Assembly: GCF_030506285.1 (NCBI RefSeq)
Contig: NZ_CP119422.1
Location: 4,389,501-4,453,500 of the forward strand
DNA length: 64,000 bases
Direction: 5' to 3'
Origin: Catalinimonas niigatensis
GTDB taxonomy: Bacteria; Bacteroidota; Bacteroidia; Cytophagales; Cyclobacteriaceae
Both the position numbers and the translations under genes were made by a program. This document shows, one piece after another, positions 34,642-44,534 of this stretch. The number at the start of each line of letters is the position of its first letter. Positions within the stretch are counted from its first letter, which is position 1. Below the pieces are notes generated by a model. It was not told the DNA's origin. It ran no database searches and was given only the letters and a program-made list of their open reading frames with translations.

Positions 34642-35376
34642 ATGGCCACAGCATCTCAAGTACATTATCAGTATTTCACAGTACGTTCTTATGATGTGGA
34701 TTTTCAGCGGCGCCTGCGTCCGGATGTGCTATGCAGTTTTTTTCAGGAGGTAGCCAGCGAGCATGCGCTTAAACTGGGAGTGGGATACCAGCAATTGGAA
34801 GAACAAAAGCTATTTTGGGTACTTTCCCGCCTGCTGTTACAGATCAAGGAGTTACCAAAGTGGCACGAAGAGATTAAAATTGAAACCTGGGCCAAAGGAA
34901 CGGATCGTCTCTTTGCGCTGCGTGATTTTGTAGTTAGCAATGCACAAGGAGAAGAGCTCGTGCAGGCTACCTCTTACTGGCTGATGCTGGATGCCCAAAG
35001 TCATCGTCCGGTGCGTCCGGATCATTTTTTTACCCGCCTTAAGCATGAACAGCATGCGATAGATGCACTCATAGAAAAACTGGAAAGTAAAAAAGAAAAG
35101 CTTAGTCATACTGAAATAGCCAAGTACACCGATCTGGACCATAACCAACATGTGAACAATATTCGTTATGTAAGCTGGATACTGGACAGTTTTCCACTGG
35201 ATTTTTTTTCACAGCATGCTTTGAAATCTTTGCAGATTAATTTTCAATCCGAGCTTAAAGAAGGAGAAACAGTAGAGATCTATAAGCAGAAAACAGAGGA
35301 ACAGGATTATCTGATCAGCGGCTATCGCAAAGGCGAACAGCAAGCCTGCTTTAATGGTAGATTGAGATGGGAATGA
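34642..35376 (+). CDS. Acyl-ACP thioesterase (FatA/FatB-like), double hotdog
   Basis: 244 residues. Two hotdog halves; first half 'LCSFFQEVASEHALKLGVGY', second half with the catalytic motif 'YTDLDHNQHVNNIRYVSW' (D-x-N-x-H-x-N-N). It hydrolyses acyl-ACP to free fatty acid and ACP in the cytoplasm. The gene is 51 nt after the aminotransferase gene on the same strand and may share its transcript, although the functions are unrelated. No signal peptide. No terminator is obvious in the 94 nt before the convergent inositol oxygenase gene. Confidence 0.9.
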   Translation: MATASQVHYQYFTVRSYDVDFQRRLRPDVLCSFFQEVASEHALKLGVGYQQLEEQKLFWVLSRLLLQIKELPKWHEEIKIETWAKGTDRLFALRDFVVSNAQGEELVQATSYWLMLDAQSHRPVRPDHFFTRLKHEQHAIDALIEKLESKKEKLSHTEIAKYTDLDHNQHVNNIRYVSWILDSFPLDFFSQHALKSLQINFQSELKEGETVEIYKQKTEEQDYLISGYRKGEQQACFNGRLRWE

Positions 35377-35470
35377 AGATGATTTGATAGGTAGAATGAA
35401 AGCATAAAATCAGAGAGGAAATATCAGACTAAAAATGACTGTTTTCCCTCTCTGATGCTCACAAACTCTT

Positions 35471-36331
35471 CTAAAAAGCAATCACATCAGGCAAATACTT
35501 GGAAGCCAGCTCTTCGTAGAATGGGCGCAATTCTTTTACATTTGGCGCCTTGGGTGATTTGGTATATAAATCGTAAGGGTTAAAAGCTCTCACCCACTTG
35601 AACATCTCATGGTCATGCTTGCTCATCAGGTGATTGTAAGCATCCTCTTTGTGTTGTGCATAGAATGAGTGATAGCGGATGATGTACAGCGCCGGTTCAG
35701 GAAGGTAATTCTTCATCGCGGTATACAGGTACTCATCATGTCCCCAGGACATATGTACATTATCCAACCCGCAATTAGGCTCATAAATACCGTATTTGGT
35801 ATTGAAGCGCTCATCTTTGTAGTCCGGATTATCTTTGAAGAACTCAGGATACACAATCTTATCTGAGTACTGACAGCCTACCGGGAAGGTATCGCCTACA
35901 ACGGCCCATTGAGGTTCGCCAAACAGGCAGAGAATTTTGCCCAGGTCATGCAGAAATCCGGTGAGCACCATCCAGTCCGGTTGACCGTCGGCACGCATGG
36001 CTTCAGAAGTTTGCAGCAGATGTTGCGTCTGGTCCAGGTCAATGTCCGGGTCAGAGTCATCTACCAGCGTATTGAGAAATTCAACCGCTTCCCATAGGGT
36101 CATCTTCTTTTTTTGCAGCTTTTTGTATTCTGCTTCTTTCTGCATCACAAAATCATACGTTTGGTGCAGGTGATTCTCGCGGTAAAATTCTTTTACCGTA
36201 TCCCGGCTGGGATTGTCATAATTTCTGAATTCTTCTTTCGCTTTTTCTTTATCTCCATTTTCAGGATAACGGGCGCGAAGATCTTCCTCCCAAAGTTCCT
36301 CGATATCCAATTGTTTTTTCAGATTTTCCAT
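35471..36331 (-). CDS. myo-Inositol oxygenase (MIOX)
   Basis: 286 residues from ATG 36331 (the upstream TTG at 36340 is not preferred). A di-iron HD-domain oxygenase that cleaves myo-inositol to D-glucuronate with O2. Family motifs: '[20 protein letters not shown]', '[19 protein letters not shown]', '[18 protein letters not shown]', 'IIRYHSFY' and '[10 protein letters not shown]', holding the four His and two Asp iron ligands and the substrate loop. Cytoplasmic. It is 28 nt downstream of the sodium/solute symporter gene, and with the LacI regulator forms an uptake-and-oxidation unit, probably for myo-inositol. The glucuronate pathway genes are not in this window. Confidence 0.93.
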   Translation of the reverse strand: MENLKKQLDIEELWEEDLRARYPENGDKEKAKEEFRNYDNPSRDTVKEFYRENHLHQTYDFVMQKEAEYKKLQKKKMTLWEAVEFLNTLVDDSDPDIDLDQTQHLLQTSEAMRADGQPDWMVLTGFLHDLGKILCLFGEPQWAVVGDTFPVGCQYSDKIVYPEFFKDNPDYKDERFNTKYGIYEPNCGLDNVHMSWGHDEYLYTAMKNYLPEPALYIIRYHSFYAQHKEDAYNHLMSKHDHEMFKWVRAFNPYDLYTKSPKAPNVKELRPFYEELASKYLPDVIAF

Positions 36332-36359
36332 AAGTATCAATTTACGTTTTTCTTTTTAT

Positions 36360-37934
36360 TTATTGTCCTAACCAAATGTATATCCCTATAATAATAATAG
36401 TCAGAATAGCACTAAAAGGTTTAGCATATTTCCATTGCTTCAATTCTAACCCCCCAAAGTCAGCAGGCTCAAATCGTTCGGTATTGGGATAAAATCTGGA
36501 CACAATGAACATGACGATGATATTCAGTACAAACTCAATGCCCCAAATGTGGACAAAGTGAATGTCAATTGGAAAGATGAAAGTAGTGGCGATATAGAAA
36601 GCAAGACCCACGAAGAGGGCAGTTTTGGCTCCGGCAGCAGAGATACGTGGAATGAATAAACCTGCAATCATAATGGAGGCAATGGGTATGAAGAAGATCC
36701 CATTCAGCTGCTGTAGAAGCTGATACAATCCTTCGGGAGCACCGGCCACCAGAGGCGCTGCCATGATGGCTACGATAGCCAGTATGGAAGAACTGATTTT
36801 TCCGGCTCTCACTAACTTTCTATCACTGGCATCCTTATCAATGAGTCTTTTGTAAATTCCGACACTGAAAATAGTCGCTGCGCTGTTGAGCACACTATTG
36901 AAAGTACTTAACACAGCACCCATGACTACTGCGGCAAAGAAACCGACCAGACTCAGAGGCAACACCTTCTTGATCAGCTCCGGATAAATCATGTCCTGAT
37001 TTTCATAGAGCGAATCTCCGAAATAGTAGAAGCCGATGACGCCCGGCAACACAATAATGACAGGAACAAATATCTTTAAGGCTCCGGTGTAGAGCAATCC
37101 TTTTTGCGCTTCCACCAGGTTTTTGGCACCCAAAGCCCGCTGTACGATGGTCTGGTTCATGCCCCAGAAATACAGTTGGTTGATGACCAGCCCGGTAAAT
37201 AAGGCGCTGAAAGGCAGCACAGAATCCGGTGCACCGATTACATTGAACTTCTCCGGGCTATTCTCATATACTTTGGAAAGTCCGGTCAGTACATTCCCAT
37301 TCCCGATATCCCAAAGTGCCAGAATAGGTACCAGCAGGCCGCCAAGGAATAATCCGATTCCATTGATGGTATCAGAATAGGCCACAGCTTTCAAACCTCC
37401 GAAGATGGCATAACATGAACCGATCAGCCCGATGGCTACTACGGTAATCCAAAGTCCTTCGGTTTGGGTGACATTCAGCACCTCCGAGACATTGAAGATG
37501 CTTTCCAGGTTGATGGCTCCGGTAAAGAGCACGATGGGAAGCAGAGTTACCACAAAAGATATCATGAGGAAAAATGCCACCAGCGTACGCGTGGTACTGT
37601 CAAAGCGTGCTTCCAGATATTGGGGTATGGTGGTTAATCCCATTTTTAAATAAGTAGGAATAAAGTAAAGTGCTGCCACAATAAGTGCCAGGGCAGAAGT
37701 GACCTCCCAGGCAATGATGATAAAACCATTTTTGTAAGACGATCCATTCAATCCGATCAGATGCTCGGTAGAAATATTGGTGAGTAGCATAGACCCGGCG
37801 ATGACAATACCTGTCAGGCTTCTGCCACCCAGAAAATAACCGTCTCTAGAGGACAGCGGATCTTTGCGAAGTTTGTACCATGAGTAAAAAGCAACGAAAG
37901 CCGTGAAGCCCACGAAAGACAAAAGGGTTTGCAT
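36360..37934 (-). CDS. Sodium:solute symporter (SSS family, SGLT-like)
   Basis: 524 residues with about 14 hydrophobic segments and no cleaved signal. SSS motifs: 'SMLLTNISTEHLIGLNGSSY' near the N-terminus, 'GGLKAVAYSDTINGIGLFLG' in the middle and 'WGMNQTIVQRALGAKNL', typical of sugar/inositol SGLT-like carriers. It should import a polyol or sugar with Na+. Its position directly before inositol oxygenase makes myo-inositol the likely substrate (inference). A palindromic operator candidate lies about 70-90 nt before the start codon. Confidence 0.92.
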   Translation of the reverse strand: MQTLLSFVGFTAFVAFYSWYKLRKDPLSSRDGYFLGGRSLTGIVIAGSMLLTNISTEHLIGLNGSSYKNGFIIIAWEVTSALALIVAALYFIPTYLKMGLTTIPQYLEARFDSTTRTLVAFFLMISFVVTLLPIVLFTGAINLESIFNVSEVLNVTQTEGLWITVVAIGLIGSCYAIFGGLKAVAYSDTINGIGLFLGGLLVPILALWDIGNGNVLTGLSKVYENSPEKFNVIGAPDSVLPFSALFTGLVINQLYFWGMNQTIVQRALGAKNLVEAQKGLLYTGALKIFVPVIIVLPGVIGFYYFGDSLYENQDMIYPELIKKVLPLSLVGFFAAVVMGAVLSTFNSVLNSAATIFSVGIYKRLIDKDASDRKLVRAGKISSSILAIVAIMAAPLVAGAPEGLYQLLQQLNGIFFIPIASIMIAGLFIPRISAAGAKTALFVGLAFYIATTFIFPIDIHFVHIWGIEFVLNIIVMFIVSRFYPNTERFEPADFGGLELKQWKYAKPFSAILTIIIIGIYIWLGQ

Positions 37935-38001
37935 GTTGTATTAGTATAAAAGTTGTACAATTTATGACTGAATGAGTAGGGTAGCAATTTATCAGGAAAT
38001 T

Positions 38002-38025
38002 ATTTACGCACACGTATGCGCAGAT
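38002..38025. promoter_or_regulatory. Candidate LacI-family operator before the symporter-MIOX operon
   Basis: 24-bp dyad centred on CG: left half ATTTACGCACAC and the reverse complement of the right half, ATCTGCGCATAC, agree at 9 of 12 positions. It lies just after the LacI gene's stop (38032) and 68 nt before the symporter start, the right place for repression of the operon by that regulator. Confidence 0.5.
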
Positions 38026-38031
38026 ATAATC

Positions 38032-39066
38032 TTAGCAATCATGCCTGGGATTTCCTTTTCTGGAAGAATTTCTGATGATCAGCTTGGGACTTAGCAATTG
38101 GATTTTGGGAGGAAAAGCTTCATAATTATCCATCTGATCCAGACAAAGCTGCGCGGCTTTTTGCCCCATCTCCCGGATAGGACTTTTGACAGTAGACAGG
38201 GAAGGCCTAAAAAAGCTGCTGTATACTTCATCATCAAAGCCAACAAGCGCAAGCTGTTCCGGAATTTGTATGTCTTTCTGTGCAGCCATATGCAGACAAC
38301 CCAAAGCCATCTCATCGTTGACGGCAAAGATACCATCGGGAATGTCTTTTCTGTCAAACAAACTTCTGACGGCTTCTATGCTGTTGCCAATGATAAAATC
38401 GGAGTAGGTAAGCAGCGATTCGTCAAAATCCATTTGGTTAGCCTCCAGCGCCATCTTATAGCCTTTGATCCTGTTGCGGGAGTTGAGTGCTTCCCTGGGG
38501 CCTGCAATGTGTGCAATTTTTTTGCACCCCACCTTGACCAGATGCTGTACTGCCTGAAAAGCACCCTTTTCATCATCCAGCAATATCTGGTGGCAGTCTA
38601 TGTCTGTAAGTCCGCGGTCGATGTTGACAAAAGGAATCTTATTCTTGAGGATTGTTTGCAAGTGTGCATAATCTTTGGTTTGCTGGGTAGGAGAAAAGAT
38701 AATCCCGTCTACCCGTATTGAAGCCAGATAGTTGAGCATATGCACTTCCTTTTCGTACTGCTCGGAGGCATTCATAATGAGCATGTCATAACCCGCTGGC
38801 TCCAGCACATCGCTGATACCCTGGGCCAGTGTAGAGAATGTATGGCTGACCACCTCCGGCATAAGAATGCCCAACGTAAAAGTTTTGCGCTGGATGAGGC
38901 GGGAAGCATTGAGATTTTTCCGAAAACCTACCTCTTTTGCATATTCCAGTACTCTTTGTTTGGTTTTTTCGCTGATGGAATAATGGTCATTCAAAGCCCG
39001 GGAAACAGTAGAAGGAGATAAGTTGAGCGCTTTGGCAATATCTACAGTACTTTGATATTTACTCAT
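38032..39066 (-). CDS. LacI-family transcriptional regulator
   Basis: 344 residues. N-terminal LacI helix-turn-helix and hinge about 1-60 ('TVDIAKALNLSPSTVSRALN', 'SISEKTKQRVLEYAKEVGF'), then a periplasmic-binding-protein-like effector domain ('FTLGILMPEVVSHTFSTLAQ', 'RVDGIIFSPTQQT', 'VGFDDEVYSSFFRPSLSTVK'). It precedes the symporter and inositol oxygenase genes on the same strand with 97 nt between, and a matching dyad sits in that gap. It probably represses them until inositol or a derivative binds. Confidence 0.92.
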   Translation of the reverse strand: MSKYQSTVDIAKALNLSPSTVSRALNDHYSISEKTKQRVLEYAKEVGFRKNLNASRLIQRKTFTLGILMPEVVSHTFSTLAQGISDVLEPAGYDMLIMNASEQYEKEVHMLNYLASIRVDGIIFSPTQQTKDYAHLQTILKNKIPFVNIDRGLTDIDCHQILLDDEKGAFQAVQHLVKVGCKKIAHIAGPREALNSRNRIKGYKMALEANQMDFDESLLTYSDFIIGNSIEAVRSLFDRKDIPDGIFAVNDEMALGCLHMAAQKDIQIPEQLALVGFDDEVYSSFFRPSLSTVKSPIREMGQKAAQLCLDQMDNYEAFPPKIQLLSPKLIIRNSSRKGNPRHDC

Positions 39067-39424
39067 AAGCCATTAGAACTGAACATAAAATGATTTATCA
39101 GGCTACTTTATTTTTTCAAGATCAGAGTGAATGGGGAAGATATAAAATAGGTGGAAATTTTGTTCAGGGGAACATAAAAAAAAGCGGTACAGAAAAATTC
39201 CGTACCGCTTTCGCTAGCCTCATGTAAACCTCACTAGATAAGCTTAGAACTAAAAAAATATTAGGTATCAGTTTAAAAAATTAAGCTCTTCTATTAACCT
39301 TTACTTCATTCTTATATAGTCAAACTTGTTGCCAGCGTGCCAAACTGCTTAAAAGGGAGAATCCAGCCTTTTGTGTATGAACATAATTCTACAGCGCTGA
39401 GTAAATATTACCCAATAGTGGGGT
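39067..39424 (-). other. Intergenic gap with terminator, between LacI and LytTR genes
   Basis: 358 bases without a gene. It holds the terminator at 39173-39211 and, closer to 39067, the AT-rich leader of the lacI gene. No exact promoter consensus was found. Confidence 0.5.
39173..39211 (-). terminator. Rho-independent terminator after the LytTR regulator gene
   Basis: 10-bp stem AAAGCGGTAC (39181-39190) / GTACCGCTTT (39202-39211) with an inner GAA/TTC extension. On the minus strand a T-run (eight Ts) follows. About 215 nt after the stop of the regulator at 39425. Confidence 0.75.
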
Positions 39425-40186
39425 TTATTGATCCAGCCAGGCCTTAAAGCCGGCTACCCTATCCCTGCTCACCAGTACATCCTTATCATTGGATTGCTGA
39501 AGAAGTAATCTTAGGCGACTACTGGAATAACTAACAATATCAGCAATAGATTGTAAACTAATCAGGTACTTCCGGCTGATCCTGAAAAAAACATTGGGAT
39601 CAAGGGAATACTCCAACTGATCAAGCGCAGGGTCAACGATGTAGTGTCGTCCGTCTTTAGTATACATATAAGTCATCTTCTCGCGACTACAGAAGTAGAG
39701 GATGTTCTCCACTTGTATGGCTTTGATATGTTCACCCACCTTCACAATAAACCGGCTTTTGTATTGCTGAGTAAGCATTTTTACGGTTTGCTGAATCTGT
39801 TGTAGATCTACCTGGTTTTTTTGCTCTTCATAAAAGCGTTTCTCAAACTTTTCCAGTGCAGTTTTCAGCTCCTCTGGATCAATGGGTTTCAGCAGGTAGT
39901 CTACACTGTTGACTTTAATGGCTTTGATAGCATACTGCTCATAGGCAGTAGTGAAAATCACCGGAGCATTTACCTTAAACTGTTCAAAAATATCAAAGCT
40001 TAATCCATCAGCCAGTTGTATATCCATAAAAGTGAGATCAGGCGATGAGTTTTCTTTAAACCAATGCACAGCATGCTTCACTGTATCCAGCACAGCTACT
40101 ATTTCTATCTGGGGAGCCAGTTGCAACAACAGGGAGCTTAGCCTTCTGGCGGCTGCTTTTTCATCTTCAATAATCAATACCTTCAT
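39425..40186 (-). CDS. LytTR-family response regulator
   Basis: 253 residues from ATG 40186 (the longer frame from 40249 lies inside the kinase gene). Receiver domain with phosphoacceptor D55 ('LTFMDIQLADG') and conserved lysine in 'LLKPIDPEEL'; LytTR DNA-binding domain about 150-253 ('FIVKVGEHIKAIQVENILYF', 'FFRISRKYLISLQSI'). It overlaps the kinase gene by 20 nt, so both proteins are made from one mRNA. Target genes are not known; the neighbouring TPR protein and TonB receptor are candidates by position only. Confidence 0.93.
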   Translation of the reverse strand: MKVLIIEDEKAAARRLSSLLLQLAPQIEIVAVLDTVKHAVHWFKENSSPDLTFMDIQLADGLSFDIFEQFKVNAPVIFTTAYEQYAIKAIKVNSVDYLLKPIDPEELKTALEKFEKRFYEEQKNQVDLQQIQQTVKMLTQQYKSRFIVKVGEHIKAIQVENILYFCSREKMTYMYTKDGRHYIVDPALDQLEYSLDPNVFFRISRKYLISLQSIADIVSYSSSRLRLLLQQSNDKDVLVSRDRVAGFKAWLDQ

Positions 40187-41237
40187 GATGGGAAAATTTG
40201 AGCAAGGGAAGTTTGACTGTGAAACCATGTAGATCTTCAAGAATTTCAACGGACAGGCTACTCAAATGCTCATAGCGGGATTTGATATTTTGCAGTCCCA
40301 GACCGGAAGAGTATTCTTTGTGCGCTTTCTTCTGTATCGTATTGGTAACTACAATATGTTCTCTTTGCGTAGTAATCTGAATGTGCAAGGGATGTTCGTC
40401 AGATATCTCGTTATGTTTGATGGCATTCTCCAGCAACATCTGCAAAGACAGGGGAGGAAGCATCAGGTTTTCATCTTCAGGTAATTGAATGTCTACCTGA
40501 AGATTATCCTCAAAACGAATTTTATGAAGAAAAACACAGGATTTTACAAAAGCCAATTCCTCACTTAGTGAGACGACCTCTTTCTCCTGGGTGTCTAATA
40601 CATAACGATAAACCTCCGCAAGCTTGCGAATAAAGAGTGCCGCCTGATCCTGATCTTCATACACCAGATGGGTAAGTGCATTGAGGCTATTGAAAAGAAA
40701 ATGTGGGTTGATCTGATTTTTCAACGACTCATATTGCGATGCAATGTGTGCCCGCTTCAACTGTTCGGACTCTATCGCTGCCTGCCGCCAGCTCATCAGA
40801 AAACCTCGACTGGTGAGAAAAGCAGTGATCAATACAGCGATGCCCAGAGGAATATAGGTATAAGAGATATATTCACTCAAAGTGATATTAGGGGCATTTC
40901 CGCTATGCTGAATATTGACAAATATATATACTGCAATCAGGCAGAATACAAACGAATACAATAGCATGGCGATACTATATAAAAGTCTTTTGACAGGATA
41001 GTGAATCCAGCTGTAGCGTTTGTTTAAAATATCATTAAGGTAACCATTACCATAGCCCAAGCCCAGGCAGAGGATAAGGGAATAAAGGATCTGATCCCAG
41101 ATATCTAATAGACCTTCTTCGGAAAAAAACTTTTCGGGGGCCAGAGAAAAGACAATAAGTGTTGCCAAAGCCAGGTTAGCTACCAGTTCTTTTGCCACTT
41201 TGAAGTAGTCTATTTGACGAAAGCTGAAGCGATGCAT
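40167..41237 (-). CDS. LytS-type sensor histidine kinase
   Basis: 356 residues. Four hydrophobic segments about 20-150 form the membrane sensor without a periplasmic domain of note; then the His_kinase domain with H179 in 'SLKNQINPHFLFNSLN' and an HATPase domain ('LSLQMLLENAIKHN', 'SSGLGLQNIKSRYE'). Typical of Bacteroidota LytS/YehU kinases. Its stop overlaps the LytTR regulator gene by 20 nt. The signal is unknown. Confidence 0.93.
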   Translation of the reverse strand: MHRFSFRQIDYFKVAKELVANLALATLIVFSLAPEKFFSEEGLLDIWDQILYSLILCLGLGYGNGYLNDILNKRYSWIHYPVKRLLYSIAMLLYSFVFCLIAVYIFVNIQHSGNAPNITLSEYISYTYIPLGIAVLITAFLTSRGFLMSWRQAAIESEQLKRAHIASQYESLKNQINPHFLFNSLNALTHLVYEDQDQAALFIRKLAEVYRYVLDTQEKEVVSLSEELAFVKSCVFLHKIRFEDNLQVDIQLPEDENLMLPPLSLQMLLENAIKHNEISDEHPLHIQITTQREHIVVTNTIQKKAHKEYSSGLGLQNIKSRYEHLSSLSVEILEDLHGFTVKLPLLKFSHHEGIDY

Positions 41238-41344
41238 ACTTGATAAATGATTCTCAAAGCTGAATACTTTGTAAAGCTTAAACTAAAAAAAAATACTGAA
41301 TCGTAGAAGTGCACTGATGAGTGGTAAATGGAAAGGATAAAAGG

Positions 41345-41371
41345 AAAAAAAGCCCGGCTGGTAGACCGGGC
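41345..41371 (-). terminator. Rho-independent terminator after the TPR-like protein gene
   Basis: 6-bp GC-only stem GCCCGG (41352-41357) / CCGGGC (41366-41371), loop of 8, followed on the minus strand by seven Ts. About 60 nt after the stop at 41432. Confidence 0.75.
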
Positions 41372-41431
41372 CTGTAGAAGTTGTTTTGAGTCATATAAAT
41401 CGGATAAAATTTTGTTTATGAACTTTCAACT

Positions 41432-42067
41432 CTATTCTCCTTCCTTACATTCTTGTTGAATAGATTGAGCAATCTCTTTTCCCCAAGCAGGGCTAAAGGT
41501 AGAGGCTACCTTTTCCTGTTCAAACAGGGTGAGAGACTTTGCAACCATTTGGCAGGCTTCGCCAGTGTCACTTTTGAAGAACTGAGCGGTTCCATACTGC
41601 ATTTGTGCCAGCAGCATCAGTGCCCTGGGGTTTTCAGGATTCATTTGTACAGCTTTTGACAATGTTTCCAGGGTTTTGGGAGCCAACTGAGGGCCATGAT
41701 TGGCGGGATCAAGCGAGATCCTGATCATGTGCAAGTAGCCTTGTAGTGCCATAACTTCCGACTCATCTTTCTGTTTGTTCATCATTTGATCCAGATGTGT
41801 TTGCACTTGGTCCAGTTGCTCATCTGATTGCTCCATAAACCCCAGGTTGATTCTGATATAAGCCGCATAGTAGTTGGGTAACCATTGCACTGTTTCCACC
41901 GAGGCTATTCTTTCAAAATAGTTGGCCACCTGATTCATGGCTTCAGGACTCCCTGCATTTTGCAAATCGTCCATACCTTTTTTCATTGCCTGCTCATAGC
42001 CATTGTCAGCCAGGAGATGTTGTGCAAAGATGAAGAACAGTGCGAATGTGAAAATAAGTGATTTCAT
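41432..42067 (-). CDS. Secreted TPR-like protein of unknown function
   Basis: 211 residues with a Sec signal peptide ('LIFTFALFFIFAQHLLA'). The mature part is all-helical with TPR-like units ('LETLSKAVQMNPENPRALML'). No enzymatic motif. Located 89 nt after the TonB receptor gene on the same strand, so the two are probably co-transcribed; proteins of this size with this arrangement are common next to TonB receptors but have no assigned role. A terminator follows the gene. Confidence 0.75.
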   Translation of the reverse strand: MKSLIFTFALFFIFAQHLLADNGYEQAMKKGMDDLQNAGSPEAMNQVANYFERIASVETVQWLPNYYAAYIRINLGFMEQSDEQLDQVQTHLDQMMNKQKDESEVMALQGYLHMIRISLDPANHGPQLAPKTLETLSKAVQMNPENPRALMLLAQMQYGTAQFFKSDTGEACQMVAKSLTLFEQEKVASTFSPAWGKEIAQSIQQECKEGE

Positions 42068-42156
42068 AAGAAATAAAGTTTAGCGTATGTGAATGTTATG
42101 TTTTATGAATGATTTATTCACGTGTAATGGCCTGTCATTGAAATAAAATAGAAATC

Positions 42157-44325
42157 TTAAAGCTGGTCTAATTGGTTGACCTGCCCGTTTTTGGTAAGCG
42201 TGACAAACACTCCGATAAATAAGAACCTGGAAGCCGGTTGCACAATAGCTTGTCTTGCATATTCTCCCTGTATACCCGGCTGATTCGCGTATTCGTAACC
42301 AAAAATATTACGGGTGCCCAGTACATTGCTGGTTGAGGTATAAAAGATAATATTTTGTTTGAACAAGAAAGCAGCATTTATGCTGAGGTTATGATAAGCA
42401 GCGGTGCGCCCTGCCTGAAATGCTTCCTGATTGGGGTTGTGATAAGGTCGGCTGCTAGCCCATTGATAACTAGCCCCAAGCTGTGTTCTGAGAGCAGTTA
42501 CAAAATGTTTGTATACCGCTGAGAAGTTGTGTCTGGAGACAAAACCAGGCACAGCAGCATGTGGATAATGAAGATAATTGCGCTTGGTATCCAGCAGGGA
42601 GTATGACAGCCAGTAATCTCCATTAGGGATAGATTTGCGGTCGCGCCAAAAAATATCCAGTCCACGTGCGTAGCCTTTTCCTGTGTTGTTCAGATTTACC
42701 GGATTTCGGTTAAGATCGAGCTCATACTTGATCAGCTTATGATATTGCTTGTGATAAGCCTCAATGCGGAAAGTCTTGCCCTGCTGCATATATTGATAGT
42801 TAAGGATATAATGATCGGCACGACTGGACGTGAGTTGGGAATTCAACAACAGCCATTGAGTGGGCAATTGCTGATGATACTGGCCATAAGCCATAGAAAT
42901 CTGACTGTCTTTGTTGGTCTTGTAAGCCATAGAATAGCGTGGTGCTATATTCCATTGCTGCTGAAGTGCTGCATAATTGGCCCTTAAGCCCGGGCGAATG
43001 ATAATACGATGCGTCAGATACAAGTCTCCTTCTGCAAAAACTGCGTTCAGGTTTTGCTTTAGCGCATGATCCACAGTTTCAGAAGATGCATTTAGTGCGT
43101 ATTTCTGATTTGTTCCCTGGTACATGTGTTCAGCCCCTATGCGGATGGCTGCCAGATCAGAAGCATCGAAAGTAAATATTGTTTTTGCATGCCAGTACTG
43201 GTTTTTTTCCTGTATGCGCTCAGTATTAATATGCGTAAGCTTCTGGTCATAGGTAAATGAAAGGCCACTTTGTACAGACCATTTTTTGCCTAGTGACTCA
43301 CGATAGCTAATATTGGTATATAAATTATCGTTGATAAGGTAAATACTGTCTTTATGCCCAGGATGGTTGATGTTATTTTGCCGTACACCCAGTTCAGAAT
43401 AATTATAATTGATGTACCCTTTGATCATGCCGGTGGCAGAAGTTTGTTTTCTCCCTACTAGGGAACCTCCTACTGATTCCGGCGCTTTGAACATATCTAT
43501 GTCCTGTGGCACCAGAAATTGATAGGGAGCAAGATTCATGTATTCTCCTTTAACTGCCAACGAAGCTGTTTCCCAGGCATGCTGGTGCGTGATGTCAGTA
43601 CCGACTGTCATGAGAGAAATGTCGGTTTGAGTTTGCTCCGGCTTATCTTTAGTATTTAGAATCAGGGCAGAGGATAGCGCTTGATCATATTCGGCGGAAT
43701 AACCTCCGGTGCTGAAGGTGATTCCTTTGAACAGAAAAGGAGAGAAGCGGCCCCGGGTAGGTAGGTTAGGCACGCTGGCATTAAAAGGTGTGTGTGCCTG
43801 CATGCCATCTATAAATACTTGCGCCTCATGGCCCTCACCACCTCTAACAAATAACCTTCCATCTTCTCCTACAGTTTGAGTTCCCGGCAGTGTTTGCAGT
43901 GCTCCACTGATGTCTCCGAGTGCCCCTGCCGTAGTGACAATGTCCATTGCCGAAAGTACTACAGATTTTTTACTGTCACCGGCTTCAAAAGCTCCGGAAC
44001 TAATAGTAACACTTTCCATTGCTTTGGTATTTTCCTGTAGTATTACTTCAAACAGTAATTTTTCTGTGTCTATTATGATTTTCTTCTGATAAGATGCATA
44101 CCCCAATGCACTAATGACAAGGATATGTTCTCCAGCAGAGGCTGTCTCAAAAGAAAAATAGCCAAGCGTATCACTGGAACTGCCATCATAAGTATGCTGC
44201 AGATATACGTTAGCTCCGGTGAGGGGATTAGCCTCTGCATCTCTTACTGATCCCTGAATTGTGGTTTGTGCCAGACTTGTACATAAAAAAGTGTAGGAAA
44301 GAAGAAAAATAAAAACAGTTTTCAT
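42157..44325 (-). CDS. TonB-dependent receptor with carboxypeptidase-regulatory-like domain
   Basis: 722 residues from ATG 44325, giving a good signal peptide ('FIFLLSYTFLCTSLAQ'). N-terminal carboxypeptidase-like domain about 20-105 ('SVRDAEANPLTGANVYLQ'), plug about 115-220 ('DGRLFVRGGEGHEAQVFIDG'), then the barrel. The 'GDISGALQTLPGTQTVGEDG' plug type is common in receptors for metals, siderophores or vitamins rather than in SusC proteins, and no SusD gene follows. The ligand is not identifiable. The gene for a TPR-like protein lies 89 nt downstream. Confidence 0.9.
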   Translation of the reverse strand: MKTVFIFLLSYTFLCTSLAQTTIQGSVRDAEANPLTGANVYLQHTYDGSSSDTLGYFSFETASAGEHILVISALGYASYQKKIIIDTEKLLFEVILQENTKAMESVTISSGAFEAGDSKKSVVLSAMDIVTTAGALGDISGALQTLPGTQTVGEDGRLFVRGGEGHEAQVFIDGMQAHTPFNASVPNLPTRGRFSPFLFKGITFSTGGYSAEYDQALSSALILNTKDKPEQTQTDISLMTVGTDITHQHAWETASLAVKGEYMNLAPYQFLVPQDIDMFKAPESVGGSLVGRKQTSATGMIKGYINYNYSELGVRQNNINHPGHKDSIYLINDNLYTNISYRESLGKKWSVQSGLSFTYDQKLTHINTERIQEKNQYWHAKTIFTFDASDLAAIRIGAEHMYQGTNQKYALNASSETVDHALKQNLNAVFAEGDLYLTHRIIIRPGLRANYAALQQQWNIAPRYSMAYKTNKDSQISMAYGQYHQQLPTQWLLLNSQLTSSRADHYILNYQYMQQGKTFRIEAYHKQYHKLIKYELDLNRNPVNLNNTGKGYARGLDIFWRDRKSIPNGDYWLSYSLLDTKRNYLHYPHAAVPGFVSRHNFSAVYKHFVTALRTQLGASYQWASSRPYHNPNQEAFQAGRTAAYHNLSINAAFLFKQNIIFYTSTSNVLGTRNIFGYEYANQPGIQGEYARQAIVQPASRFLFIGVFVTLTKNGQVNQLDQL

Positions 44326-44534
44326 TCGTAGATGGTTATTGTACAACACAAAAGTGCGCAACCAGGCAGACGAATAGTAATTAAAGCAACTGAGGTGTTA
44401 ATTTTTTGGGATGAATCGTTATCCTAACACGACTAACAGGAATTCTGGCTTCATATATTCCTGTCAAAAACACAATGTAAGAAATCTACTTTAATCGTTT
44501 GGTGTGTCAATGGAGAGTTTAGCTTATTTGCGAT

